A stretch of 64,000 nt of DNA from NCBI RefSeq assembly GCF_002288925.2, contig NW_022098057.1, forward strand, positions 66,154,193-66,218,192. The letters are read 5' to 3'. Numbering within the stretch: the stretch's first letter is position 1; the number at the start of each line of letters is the position of its first letter. Shown here piece after piece: positions 1-10,559 of the stretch. The notes under the pieces were generated by a model. It was given only the letters and a program-made list of their open reading frames with translations. It was not told the DNA's origin and ran no database searches. Source of the DNA: Delphinapterus leucas. Its lineage: Eukaryota > Chordata > Mammalia > Artiodactyla > Monodontidae. Made by a program: the position numbers and the translations under genes.

Positions 1-301
1 CTGGTGCATCTCACAAAAAGGATGGTTGAGAGTGTATTTGTTAATGTTTTATTCCTCTTTAAATTTATCACCTGAGGAAACTGCACCTAGTGCTCAATAA
101 AATATCAAGCCACCTCACCCGGTTTAAATAAACAGATTAAAGTAAAAGAAGTTAAGAAATAGTTTAACATCGTTTTCATTTAACATAATTTTCTATAGGG
201 GAAACAATGTTGTTATCATAAAAAAATCAAACTATTATATTGTGTCCATGTATTTCTAAGAACAATGGGATTGCTCTTAATGCTTTTGATTAATAATAAA
301 C

Positions 302-452
302 AATTTTTACTGAGCAATCACTATGTTCTTGGAACTGTCATTAGTATATTACTTAAATTATTTCATGTAATCACAAAAAACATACTGATTCTATTTACAA
401 ATAATGTAACAGACACGTTGACATAAATAACTTGTTAAGGTTGATGACTGTC
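302..452 (+). repeat. MIR-like ancient SINE fragment
   Basis: The stretch follows the MIR core in order: a tttactgagca start, an actatgtt segment, a run resembling ttaaattatttcatgtaatc, and a tail resembling the ttacaaat...cttgttaaggt end. It is strongly diverged, so the family call rests on order of short matches rather than long identity. The flanks 1-301 show no recognisable feature. Confidence 0.5.
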
Positions 453-2454
453 ATCTTCCATAAAAAGACCACCAGAAAAACTATTGATCAATCAAATTTA
501 GCTCTTACTTTCTTAACTTACTTACTTTAAAGGGGAAAAAAATCATAATTGGGCGACATTTGTAATATAACAGTTTAGGGTTGGTAGACACAGCTAACTG
601 AGAACTGCAATGAATCCATGTAAGTAAACTATTCTGTGAAAAGTAAGTTGTTTTCTCAGATGAGCAAACTCTTTGTTCAGATAAATTGTTTTGCAGTGAA
701 GTTACGTATTGGTTTAACTGCCTTCTTCTTGATCACGAAATCCTTAGAAAATGTTGGTCTCTACTCTCAATCCTGATAATTAAGCTATGTGCGCAGAGCT
801 TAACATCACAAAGGAAGCTTCTTGGAAATAAAAATATTAATGAAAACAACAATACTAAGATATACCTTCATTATTTCTGCCTTAGATATTTGAGAAGTGT
901 TAGGACTTTGTATAACATCAACCTAAAAAGACAAAGAATATAATTGCTAAATTATGTTTATAAAAAGTAGCTCAAAAGACAAAAAGCAGCTGTGTGGTAT
1001 GAAAGATAAGTCATGAACTATGTGTTGAATTATACTAGAAACTTTGGTAGACCATCAGCCTAACACTAGACTACAACCAATATGTTCTTGGTCTAACAAG
1101 AGAATGTGAATTTGACAATGAACATGTTTCTGCTCCATTTTCACAGTATAATTTTTATAATCTATATGATACAAACAAACATTTTCAGCCATTTATCTTG
1201 GGAGCATTTTTCTTTGAGGAATTTAATTATGGAATCCATTGAAATTGATATTGTAAAATGTTTCAAACAAATAAAGCAAATCTAAAAAAGTTAAATTGTA
1301 CCTAGTAAAATATAAAACTGGTACAACCACACTTCCCTGCAAGATACGTTATTGCAGCCCAGTCAGGCAAATGTGTGTCACTTGTTATGGACCAATCACA
1401 CTTTAAGGACATTTAACCAGTCAAAACCCAGCAATTCTTTGGTCTTTTGCCAATAATCAAACTCCATATTTAAACAAGTAATGTGAGGTATCCTTCCTTA
1501 CAATGTAATCTACCTATGAGCTAGGACAAAATAGCCTTTATCAGCTATTGGTAAAATCAAGTTATCTTTAACCTTTCACCTATACCTCAGCCCCATGTCA
1601 TACCTTGTGATAGCCTGACACAATCCCTCAATTATGCATTTTCCCATCAAAGCTTACTTCTTTCCCTCTGAGCAGTTCCTTCCATGTGGACTTCTGTACC
1701 ATGTCTAAAAGACATAAAATGCTCAGCGTTTTCAGCTTCATTAGCCTCTGGAAATAATTCAACCGCATAATGGCTGCATGGGATTTATAACATATATTGA
1801 ACATAAAAGAAAAAAACATAAAACAGTTTATTAGAAATTTCTATTCTGTGAAATATTCTTTATTCACATGTACCCAGTGGCTGCTCTCTTCATCTTTCCA
1901 CAGCAGCCAAGAGCACATGCTTTCATAGCCCCGCTGTGATCTCTTGTTTTCTGTCATCTTTTCTAATCTCAACACTATCCCTCCTCCTAGGAGAAAACAA
2001 TACCAAGTCAGCAATAAATGCATCTCTTTATTTATTTATAAACCATTTTCTCTGATGCTTTACTGGCAGCCATCCCTCAGGCATTCAGGGCATAATTTTC
2101 TATCTTAATCACTCATTGATGAATTTCTGAAAGCAAAGACAATTCCCTCCCTAGGAGGAATTCTGGAATTGAGCTTCTAATATTGTTTACATTGCGGAGC
2201 TCAAAACACAAATTAATGGAAAAAGTTGAATTATCCAATTATTTGACCAATATCATAAAAGTTTTAACCCGCTGAGTGCAAGCTTTAGATGCAAATTAGA
2301 ATGTTGAAACAAAAGAAGTCTAAAAGTCCATTCTTTAGAAAAAGATATCTTGTCCTTAAAGGGGGGGAGGGGCACACCCACTCTAGAACTCAGCCATAAG
2401 CTATACCTAGCATATTCCTTTTTCAGTCATGTCTCTAGAGGCCCAGGTGTTTTG
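453..2454. other. AT-rich single-copy DNA, no gene seen
   Basis: About 2 kb of AT-rich sequence. The longest open frames (686-943 plus, 1628-1819 and 1841-2023 minus) are under 90 codons, lack recognisable domains and have no splice or promoter context that would support them. A G-rich run lies near 2360-2372. I see no RNA gene and no recognisable repeat. Confidence 0.5.
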
Positions 2455-3330
2455 TGCTGGTTTTGTTACCTGAAAACTGGGTTCACCTCTTGGTGGGTAT
2501 CTAGTCAGAGGGCACAACCAAGTTAAGGAGCAAGAGAAGAGAGGATTTTATTCCTTGCAACAAGTAAGGGGAACACCAGGGATACTTCCCAAAGTAGTGT
2601 CTCACCAAATAGCAAGATCAGGGAACTTTTAAGCTAAGGGTGCATGCATATACTATATGAAGGAAAGGTATAGTCGTTCCAGGTAGAGAGACAGAGTCCT
2701 AGGGGTGCTTGCCTGGTGGAGATGAGATTTCATCATAGAACTGGGGCAAAGGTCATTCTAGGTTGACAGAGTCCAGGCTCTGATTGAAGTCATGAGGGCC
2801 AGTAAGGGTTGGCCTCATTGATTCTCAGGCTCCAGTTAGTCCAGTGGTTGAGTGTTCAAGGGGTTTGAAACCCGCAAAAGAGCTCAAGAATGTGCAATGT
2901 GCGTCAGGCTGATCTTTACTTTCAAACAGAACTGGGAGTCTGTGGGACTGATTTATTGTCTCAGATATGGTCAAACTATTTTCCTGGTCTGGTAATAGAT
3001 GCTTGTTCTTGCATTCTTTGTTCCTTTAAAATCATTAACTACTGAGGCCTCTTCTTCTACAGTTTCAACCAGGAAGTTCTGCAAGAAATGTGCTTGGGCA
3101 AGTATTGAGGTCAGGCATAGATCACAGAATGGCTTGGGGCCTAAAATGGCTTCTCTTATGTCAAGAAAGCTATGTCTTTCCCTTCTTTTTCTGGGGACTC
3201 CTAACCCTATCTGCCTACAGTCTCAGCATATGAATAACCTGTGTTGTGGCTTGACCAACCCTTGTTCTTATGATTACAAGATACCCTCAGCAATAACCAT
3301 TTGAAAACATTTAAATAGACAAGGTTTCAT
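2455..3330 (-). mobile_element. LTR-like segment, antisense
   Basis: Read on the minus strand the segment has LTR-like features. A TTAAAAG promoter-like motif near 2630 is followed downstream by a polyadenylation signal AATAAA (reverse complement of 2546-2551). The end is CA, seen as TG on the plus strand at 2455. A complete LTR boundary on the other side was not found and no target duplication could be confirmed. Part may be internal retroelement DNA. No gag, pol or env frame is recognisable. An endogenous retroviral LTR is the best guess. Confidence 0.38.
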
Positions 3331-3935
3331 ATTTACAGGTTCTGGGGCCACACAGTGAGGTCACAGAGAACGAGACAGAGAGAACACGCAGGCCTGAAAT
3401 TCTGTTTTTATTGGGTTGAATGGTGGAGGCCTAGGGTGTCAACTTAAAGAAAAATGCACAACATAAGAGTTGTGAGTTTAGGTTTTACTCAGGATCTTAC
3501 CTAGGCCTATAGCCCAGGAGATAGCCTCTCAGTAGCTCTGGGGAAATTGCTCCAGAGAAGTAGGGGAGAAACCAGTATATAACTTTTGGCTAGGGAATAT
3601 GTGCAGTCCAGCATACATACATCTTGGTAAAAGATTACGGCTAGTCACAAAGAACGGATATCCCAAGTTAATGATTTTAGTGCTTTTCTATGTATGGGAA
3701 GATGCAAGAATCTGCGTTCATTAGAATTCTTCCTGAGATATGCATCTAACTATCCATATGGCCTGTTTATCCAAAGCACAGAGTGCCTCATCCTGGTTTT
3801 CATTCTGAATTCTTCTCAGGGTGCACTGTTGGTTGGTGACTGCAGTGACTAATGACTCAATCCTTGTAGAACTAGTTGGTAAGCAATGCTCTTTTATTTC
3901 CCTTGTTTTATAAGGGTTTTGTGGGCTCACTTTTT
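3331..3935 (-). mobile_element. Second LTR-like segment, antisense
   Basis: On the minus strand a TATA-like ttatatac lies near 3576-3583. About 170 bases further on is AATAAA (reverse complement near 3406-3411), followed by a CT-rich U5-like stretch ending near 3340. That spacing is typical of a retroviral LTR. The minus-strand open frame at 3721-3930 (69 codons) lies in the U3-like part and matches no protein I recognise. The two neighbouring LTR-like blocks share orientation but are not obviously copies of each other, so they may be different families. Confidence 0.42.
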
Positions 3936-4274
3936 ATTGGTGAATTTAAAACGTAAGAGTGGAAATTTAAAGCTTAGAAAGAGAAAAACAAGAGGCCCAA
4001 ATGGTCAGTTGTTAAAATCAACCAAGATCTCTAAAACCAAGAGATCTTGGGTATGTATGTGGGAGAGAGGGGAGTGCAGGGGGCACATCCTGGCTCTTTA
4101 TCTAGCCATGTGGTTGACAGTGTGTTTATTCAGAGAGCCCTCTTTGAAGTGGATGCCACAGCAATCAAAGCTTAAGTCAGGTAACTGCATGAAAAAAAAA
4201 AATCAATCGTTAAGACTTATACTACACCTAGGTCATTCCCCTAATATGGCCAATAAATTATACAAAAACAGAAA
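3936..4274. other. No recognisable feature
   Basis: Single-copy-like DNA. The plus-strand frame 3886-4317 (143 codons) crosses it, but it has no domain, no Kozak-like start and low-complexity lysine/arginine-rich composition produced by A-rich DNA. I do not call it a gene. Confidence 0.45.
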
Positions 4275-4510
4275 GTTTAAGATGTACAATGTGATAATTT
4301 GGTACCTACATGCATAGATTGTCAAATGATTACATGCAATCAAGTTAATTAACTCATTCATCGCCTCACATAGTCACTTTTTCTGTTTGTTTTTGTTTTG
4401 GTGAGAACACTTAGGATCCACTCTCTTAGCTAATTTCATCTATACAATATTGTATTATTAACTATAGTCACTATGCTGTACATTAGAATTAATGATATGC
4501 TTTTTGACTC
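4275..4510 (-). mobile_element. Old L1 3' UTR fragment, antisense
   Basis: The block contains the sequence order known from old mammalian L1 3' ends in reverse: a gtacaatgtgataattt stretch, a tagtcactttt stretch, gtgagaacacttagga, and tattaactatagtcac followed by gctgtacatta. The same order recurs at 10575-10745, so this family left two fragments in the window. No coding sequence is included. Confidence 0.65.
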
Positions 4511-4789
4511 AGGGACTTTTGCTCATCCTCCCAACCCACCTGCTTTGTCACTTACGCTTTCAATGACAACCCCATTTACTATGTAATCTTGGCCTTTTTC
4601 TTCATTTTGCTTTTGCAGTTTAAATTTCAAACCTGAATTAATCCAGTTTTTTTGATAAGCAATTTGTTTGTACTTGGATTGGCCTCTCAATTTATTCCAT
4701 GAAATTGATGGTTTGCTTTTGGACAATTTCCCAGTAACATTCAGGGTCCCTGACTGATGCTACTCTAGATAGCTATTTCTTGGTCTCTC

Positions 4790-5500
4790 TATTACATACG
4801 TTTGGGTACAAGACCCCCGACCATTCCTTTTCCTTCACAGGCCTCTCCTCTGTCTACCCATTCTTGGTGTACTCCTCTTCGTTCTCTACACGTTCACTGA
4901 GCAATTTCAGTCCCTTTTATGCTTCTTTTTTTTTTTTTTCGGTACGCGGGCCTCTCACTGCTGTGGCCTCTCCCGTTGCAGAGCACAGGCTCCGGATGTG
5001 CAGGCTCAGCGGCCATGGCTCACGGGCCCAGCCGCTCCGTGGCATGTGGGATCCTCCCGGACCGGGGCACGAACCCGTGTCCCCTGCATCGGCAGGTGGA
5101 CTCTCAACCACTGCGACACCAGGGAAGCCCCCTTTTATGCTTCTGAGTTCTAAATGTGTGTGCTAATGACTCCCAGCTCTATATCTCTAACCCTTTCAAC
5201 TTCAGCCTATATACTCAACTGTCCGTTGTAAATATCCTGCTAGGTTATTATAGGCATTCATTCCTCATCAAGATTCAGATCAGGCCTCAGCTCTTAGACA
5301 AGCTTTTATTCAATCCTGAATCTTTGTTAACTGCCCTCCTCCATATTCCTACTGTGTCCTACAAACACCTCTATCAAAATTTTTGTGTCCTGAGTCAGGA
5401 TTATCTGTTTTACCCGTTAATCTCCTACTAGACTGCAAGTTCTCTGGGAGCAGGAATTTTGCCTAAATCAACCTTGCATTTCCAGCATCAAATAGAGTTT
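4790..5500 (+). mobile_element. L2 LINE 3' fragment split by a SINE
   Basis: The stretches 4790-4926 and 5145-5500 follow the L2 (CR1-clade) 3' region on the plus strand. Seen in order are a gactcccagctctatatctctaa stretch, a cctcagctcttagacaagc stretch, and the typical tagactgcaagttctctgggagcagg end. The L2 was interrupted by the SINE at 4927-5129, which duplicated 15 bases of it. The short open frames here are chance frames. Confidence 0.62.
4927..5129 (-). mobile_element. CHR-2 type SINE
   Basis: Antisense copy of the cetacean tRNA-Glu-derived SINE. On the minus strand it starts gcttccctgg, then has an A-box-like gtggttgagagtcc, a B-box-like ggttcgtgcccc, a GC-rich body and a poly(A) tail (poly(T) at 4926-4940 on the plus strand). 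A 15-base target duplication, cccttttatgcttct, flanks it at 4912-4926 and 5130-5144. SINEs of this type are transcribed by RNA polymerase III and moved by L1 machinery. Confidence 0.93.
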
Positions 5501-6354
5501 CTGCAACTTAGGGGTGATAGTGTAAGTAGTTTAATTCTTTTTGTTTTTGTGTTTGTTTTTAATGTTCAGGCCGTTCAACAATGGCCTAGTTTTCCTTGGA
5601 AAGTAATAATGTATGTTGCAATACCTTTTAAGCAGCTAATTTCCTGGGAAAATGTAGACCTGGTATATGCCTCAGGTTGGCAGTTGGACTATATAGCCTC
5701 TAAGATCTACAAGCCTGAAATTATATAAATCTAGTCTCCTGTAATGCTTCAAAAATAAATAACATAAGAAGGAAAAGATAACTTTTTTGGCACATTGTCC
5801 AACGTTTCTAATTAATCATTTTGCCAGTACTAAATGTATTGCTTAATTATTCAGAAATCAAATAACATTAACGCTACCAAAAGCTACTGAAAATTGGCAC
5901 AAATACCATTAACAGATGAAGTATCATTTAAATTAAATGCTTCACTTATTTCATTATTTTAAAGTCATCATATGAGTGTAGAGTAAATGAGCACACAACT
6001 TATGACAATTTACTTTTGGCAAGTATTTGGGTCTTCTAGGGACAGAATCTGTGTGTTCTCACTCAGAAACAATGAAGAGTGACCTCCAATTTGGCTTTAT
6101 TCTTAATGAATTTTTCTATGCTGACAAAGAAGTATATTTGAGCTTATTGCAAAATGAGAGAAGTGAGATGCACATATTTTCATGCTGAGGCAGAATGCAA
6201 GCTCACCTTCAATAACTAGAGTTGTTTTTTTTTTTAAATCATGACTGGATTCTTTTGCAATGGTGCCAATCAGTCATCTTCAGAAAAAAATACATTGCAA
6301 GAGAAAAAGGTGTGGACAAATCTGGAGGTGTTTTAGAATCAGTTGTACAAATGG
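5501..6354. other. Single-copy DNA, no gene seen
   Basis: AT-rich sequence with one 89-codon plus-strand frame at 5459-5728 that resembles no known protein. A short poly(T) occurs near 6224-6234. No splice-bounded exon, RNA gene or repeat family is recognised. Confidence 0.45.
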
Positions 6355-6450
6355 ATAGTTTACATCTATTTTAAAGAAGAAAAAAAAACAGACTCAGAAA
6401 TTAAGTGACTTGCTTAAGGTTCCAAAAAGAACAGAATAAGAGTTCACGTT
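6355..6450 (+). repeat. MIR 3' fragment
   Basis: The run tttacatctattttaaagaag, then gactcagaaattaagtgact and tgcttaaggttcc follows the conserved 3' half of MIR (cattttacagatgaggaaactgag, then ttaagtgacttgcccaaggtc). The 5' half is not recognisable. Confidence 0.6.
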
Positions 6451-7838
6451 ATTCTTTCTTGTATTTATCAGTTTATGACTACTTCTCTTCTGCTGAATGT
6501 TTATTTCTAAAAGGTCTTCTAGAGCCCATAGAACCACAATGGAGACCACACCCTTGTGGCTTTCTGCACTTGTGTTTTGTGGGGGTGGGGGCAGGAAGTG
6601 ATTATGATGAGGTGGAGATAGCAAGTTGAGATGGCAGAGATAATGAATTGGGGGATTAGATGAGATGCTCAGAGTTTGACTCTTTTAGAGAAGACTAGTG
6701 TTTGTTCTCATATTAATAGGTTAGCTTCTTGTTTTCCTCTATCCATTCTCAGCAACATAAAATATTGGCTACCAATCACAATACTAAAAGTGTAAGAGAA
6801 AAAATTCCCACGCTCAAGGTAGAGAGTGAAGGACTAGACCCTGAGAAACATTTCCAGACCCTCAAATTTTCTCTAAGCTTAATTGCCTTGGACATATAGC
6901 TACCTTCATAGGCCATTTTTAAAGTTTCTATGTACTTCAAGAGCAATCCAGTAACTGTGACTTAATATTTAATTTTCTGAAGCTTCAGAGGTTTGAACTT
7001 TGTCCAATGGCAATGGTTCTGGAACAAACAGACAATCCTTAGCTTAGTAAAATTCCACTTTATGAAGGTAAAAGTAGCCAAAATATTCTTCAGAAAGTAT
7101 TTTAATTGTCACTGTATTATTCGATAGCTTATCCTTTTCCATCCACAAATACACATATACCAGCAATTTAGGCATTCTAAACAATGTGTTTTCTCTATTT
7201 AACTGCAAGAAAGACATACGTTCCCAATTTAATTAATCAAGCTGAGCTCCATTTCAAGGGGCTGAATTGTATGATTATGAGGCTTTAATAAATTATAAAC
7301 TTTTCAATGGGTAAAGGCAACACTTCTCAGACTTAACATAATGGAATTGGGCTAATTCATTCAGAGCTTTATTCACCAGGACTGAGATATGCTTGCCTCC
7401 AGGCAAGTGGCATGAATTTCTCAAGACATTTCTTATAAAGAAAGTACATGGTGGAATTAGAAATCTCTTTCCAAGATTGAACACAATGTTTCTGCTCATT
7501 CTACATCTTTAATAATCACTAGTCATATACGGATAAGTATTAATGTTAACTTCCCAGCTAACAGGAATTTTACACTGAAGTAATATCTTTAGATGTTGAG
7601 AGAAAAGTCAATGTCATAAATGAACTTGATTACCCTTTGAGAGACTAAAAAATTGTTAATATATTTTCTTTAAGATTCCATTTTATTCTCGACTGAAAGA
7701 AGGTAAGTCAGCACGTAAATTGGAGTGCAGGTTATCCCCCCAAATTTTAGAGTAAGCTGCAATAATTCACATAGTTTGGGAGTTTAAATCTTCCTCATAG
7801 TCGCTGAAACAACAGAGACTTTGGGGTCAAAATCAACT
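6451..7838. other. Single-copy DNA, no gene seen
   Basis: About 1.4 kb without recognisable repeats or genes. Frames at 6405-6629 (plus), 6394-6624 (minus) and 7293-7499 (minus) are short and lack domains. A G-rich patch gtgggggtggggg lies near 6580-6592. Confidence 0.45.
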
Positions 7839-7856
7839 CCAGTACAGCTTAATTTA

Positions 7857-8063
7857 CTTTTTTTTTTTTTTTGCGGTACGCGGGCCTCTCACTGTTGTGG
7901 CCTCTCCCGTTGCGGAGCACAGGCTGCGGACGCGCAGGCTCAGCGGCCATGGCTCACGGGTCCAGCTGCTCTGCGGCATGTGGGATCTTCCCAGACCAGG
8001 GAACGAACCCGTGTCCCCTACATCAGCAGGCGGACTCTCAACCACTGCGCCACCAGGGAAGCC
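7857..8063 (-). mobile_element. CHR-2 type SINE
   Basis: Antisense CHR-2 copy with poly(A) tail (poly(T) 7858-7872) and the conserved B-box-like reverse complement gaacccgtgtcccc near 8006. An 18-base target duplication with one difference (ccagtAcagcttaattta at 7839-7856, ccagtTagcttaattta-like at 8064-8081) flanks it. The small overlapping open frames on both strands are frames through the SINE and not genes. Confidence 0.93.
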
Positions 8064-8096
8064 CCAGTATAGCTTAATTTAAATGTTGACCTCTTC

Positions 8097-8412
8097 AGAG
8101 CTTTCCTGGTGGCGCAGTGGTTGGGAATCCACCTGCCAATGCAGGGGACATGGGTTTGAGCCCTGGTCCGGGAGGATCCCACATGCCAAGGAGCAACTAA
8201 GCCCATGAGACACAACTACTGAGCCTACGTGCCAGAACTACTGAAGCCTGCACACCTAGAAGAGCCCATGCTCTGCAACAAGAGAAGCCACCGCAATGAG
8301 AAGCCTGCACACCGCAAGGAAGAGTAGCCCCTGCTCGCCGCAACTAGAGGAATCCCGTGTGCAGCAACGGGGACCCAACAAGGCCAAAAATAAATGAATT
8401 TTAAAAAATAGT
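8097..8412 (+). mobile_element. CHR-1-like long SINE
   Basis: Sense copy of the longer tRNA-Glu-derived CHR form. It has the head ctttcctggtggcgcagtgg, the B-box-like gggtttgagccctgg, a tail region with repeated gaagcc/ccgcaa units, and a terminal aaaataaatgaattttaaaa. It lies 33 bases from the 5' end of the antisense SINE at 7857-8063, so the two are head to head. A weak possible target duplication (ttgacctcttc near 8086, cttacctctcc near 8423) could be imperfect chance similarity. Confidence 0.88.
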
Positions 8413-8994
8413 AAAATAAACGCTTACCTCTCCAAAATGTTAACTGCTACAAAGGCTATTTGTACTGGATAATATTTTTATTGACCACTAGTCACATGAA
8501 AACTTGAAAATGTATAACCCAAAGTAACCTGTCCTTTTATTTAGGTGCAGGTGTGAAACTGTATGTACAGAGAAGACAGTGAGAGTTTAGTCACTTCCTA
8601 GCATCCCCACATGATGTGGCTTTAGATCTTTCATTATTGCTTATCAGGAACTGAAGAAGTATCTTGAGTTTACTAAATTTAAATTTTTCTTATTGTACTT
8701 AATGGGAGAAATTATATTTGATAATTTGAGAATTGCTGAACAATATTCATATCAAATTCAAGGGCTTAGTATATAATGGTTTTTTATCAATATCAAGATA
8801 TTCAGTATCAAAATATTATGGACAGAACATTAAGTAGGTAAAAGAGGACCATGATTCATCTCAGCTCCAGCACTCTTAAAATGTGTTCCTTGGAACAAAT
8901 TCTAGTTCTTCAAGAGGGTAGAAATCTGAATGCCATTTCTTGACATGTCTTTCTTATCTCCCACATCGTTGTTAAGTCCTGAAAATTCTTTCTT
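8413..8994. other. Single-copy DNA, no gene seen
   Basis: AT-rich sequence without recognisable genes or repeats. It contains short repeats of tatcaa/atattca near 8740-8815 that look like simple low-complexity sequence. Confidence 0.4.
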
Positions 8995-9072
8995 TTCCAG
9001 CTTTATTGAGATATAACTGACATGTAATGTTGTGTAACATATTCCAACAAGATGTAAAATGTGTTGATTTGA

Positions 9073-10559
9073 AGAAATGTCTGTTTAGGTCTTCCACCCA
9101 TTTTTTGATTGGGTTTTTTGTTTTTTTGATATTAAATTGCCTGAGTTGTTTGTATATTTTGGAGATTAATCCTTTGTCAGTTGCTTCACTTGCAAGTATT
9201 TTCTCCCATTCTGGCGGTTGTCTTTTCGTCTTGTTTATGTTTTCCTTTGCTGTTCAAAAGCTTTTAAGTTTAATTAGGTCCCATTTATTTTTGTTTTTGT
9301 GTCATTAAACATATAGATGGCCAAGAGGCACATTAAAAGATGTTCAACATCACTAAGTACTAGAGAAATGCAAATCAAAACTACAATGAAGTATCACCTC
9401 ACACCAGTCAGAATGGCCATCATCAAAAAATCTACAAACAGTAAATGCTGGAGAGGGTGTGGAGAAAAGGGAACCCTCTTTCACTGCTGATGGGAATGCA
9501 GATTGATACAGCCACTATGGAGATAGTATGAAGGTTCTTTAAAAAACTAAAACTAGAACTACACCCCGAGAAAACCATAATTCATATACCCCAATGTTCA
9601 TTGCAGCACTATTTACAATAGCCAGGACATGGAAGCAACCTAAATGTCCATCAACAGATGAATGGATAAAGAAGATGTGGTACATACATACAATGGAATA
9701 TTACTCAGCCATAAAAAGGAACGAAATTGGGTCATTTGTAGAAATGTGGTTGGACCTAGAGTCTGTCATACAGAGTGAAGTAAGTCAGAAAGAGAAAAAC
9801 AAATATCGTATATTAACGCATATATGTGGAACCTAGAAAAATAGTACAGATGAACATATTTGCAGGGCAGGAATAGAGATGCAGATGTAGAGAACGGACA
9901 GGTGGACACGGAGGGGGAAGGGGAGGGTGGGAAGAATTGGGAGATTAGGATTGACATATATATAACAGTGAAGTAAGTCAGAAAAAGAAAAACAAATATC
10001 GTGTGTTACCACATATATGCAGAATCTAGAAAAATGGTATAGATGATCTTATTGGCAAAGCAGAAATAGAGACACAGATGTAGAGAACAAATGTATGGAC
10101 ACCAAGGGGGTAAGGAGGGTGGAATGAATTGGGAGATGGGGATCAACATATATACATTATTGATACTATGTATCAAATAGATAACTAATGGGAACCTACT
10201 GTATAGCACAGGGAACTCAATGCTCTGTGGTGACCTAAATGGGAAGGAAATCCAAAAAAGAGGGTGTGTATACGTATAGCTGATTCACTTTGCTGTACAG
10301 TAGAAACTAACACAACAAAAATTTTTTTAAAATACCATGTATAAAATAGATAGCTAGTGGGAACCTGCTGTATAGCACACGGAGCTCAGCTCCGTGCACG
10401 GTGATGACCTAAATGAGTGGGATTCGGTGGGTGTGTGGGGGGGTGGGAGGAAGGTCCAAGGGGGAGGGGATATATGTATATATATAGCTGATTCACTTCA
10501 TTGTACAGCAGAAAGTAACACAACGTTGTAAAGCAATGTTTTTATACGCCAATAAAAAA
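9073..10559 (+). mobile_element. Younger L1 3' end with inverted 5' part
   Basis: From 9073 to about 9307 the sequence is ORF2 in reverse orientation. From about 9310 to 10559 it is ORF2 end plus 3' UTR in sense orientation, ending in aataaaaaa. The reverse block ends at the ORF2 position just upstream of where the sense block begins (agatggccaagaggcaca), as expected from twin priming. A 12-base perfect duplication, gtgttgatttga, flanks it at 9061-9072 and 10560-10571. The frame 9594-9836 is the ORF2 carboxy terminus. The 3' part also holds two tandem duplications, listed separately. Confidence 0.9.
9774..10540 (+). repeat. Tandemly duplicated L1 3' segments
   Basis: Two direct duplications lie in the L1 3' end. 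The first pairs about 9774-9960 with about 9968-10168. Both start agtgaagtaagtcagaaa and run through aaaatggta/tagtacagatga, gagatgcagatgtagagaac and gggagat-ggat. The second pairs about 10168-10325 with about 10331-10540, both running from aaatagata-ctagtgggaacct through ctgtatagcaca to tagctgattcact. The copies are clearly diverged, so the arrangement is not a recent assembly artefact. Confidence 0.72.

Noticed and set aside
3886..4317. 143-codon plus-strand frame as a host gene
   Set aside because: No recognisable domain, low-complexity basic composition, and it overlaps LTR-like and L1-derived DNA.
4917..5146. Overlapping GC-rich frames on both strands, recurring at 7.9, 29.1, 51.2 and 57.3 kb
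   Set aside because: The recurring peptides are translations of CHR-2 SINE copies in different frames.
8097..8200. A-box/B-box pair as a functional tRNA gene
   Set aside because: The boxes belong to the tRNA-derived head of a SINE. No cloverleaf with a proper anticodon arm and acceptor pairing is present.
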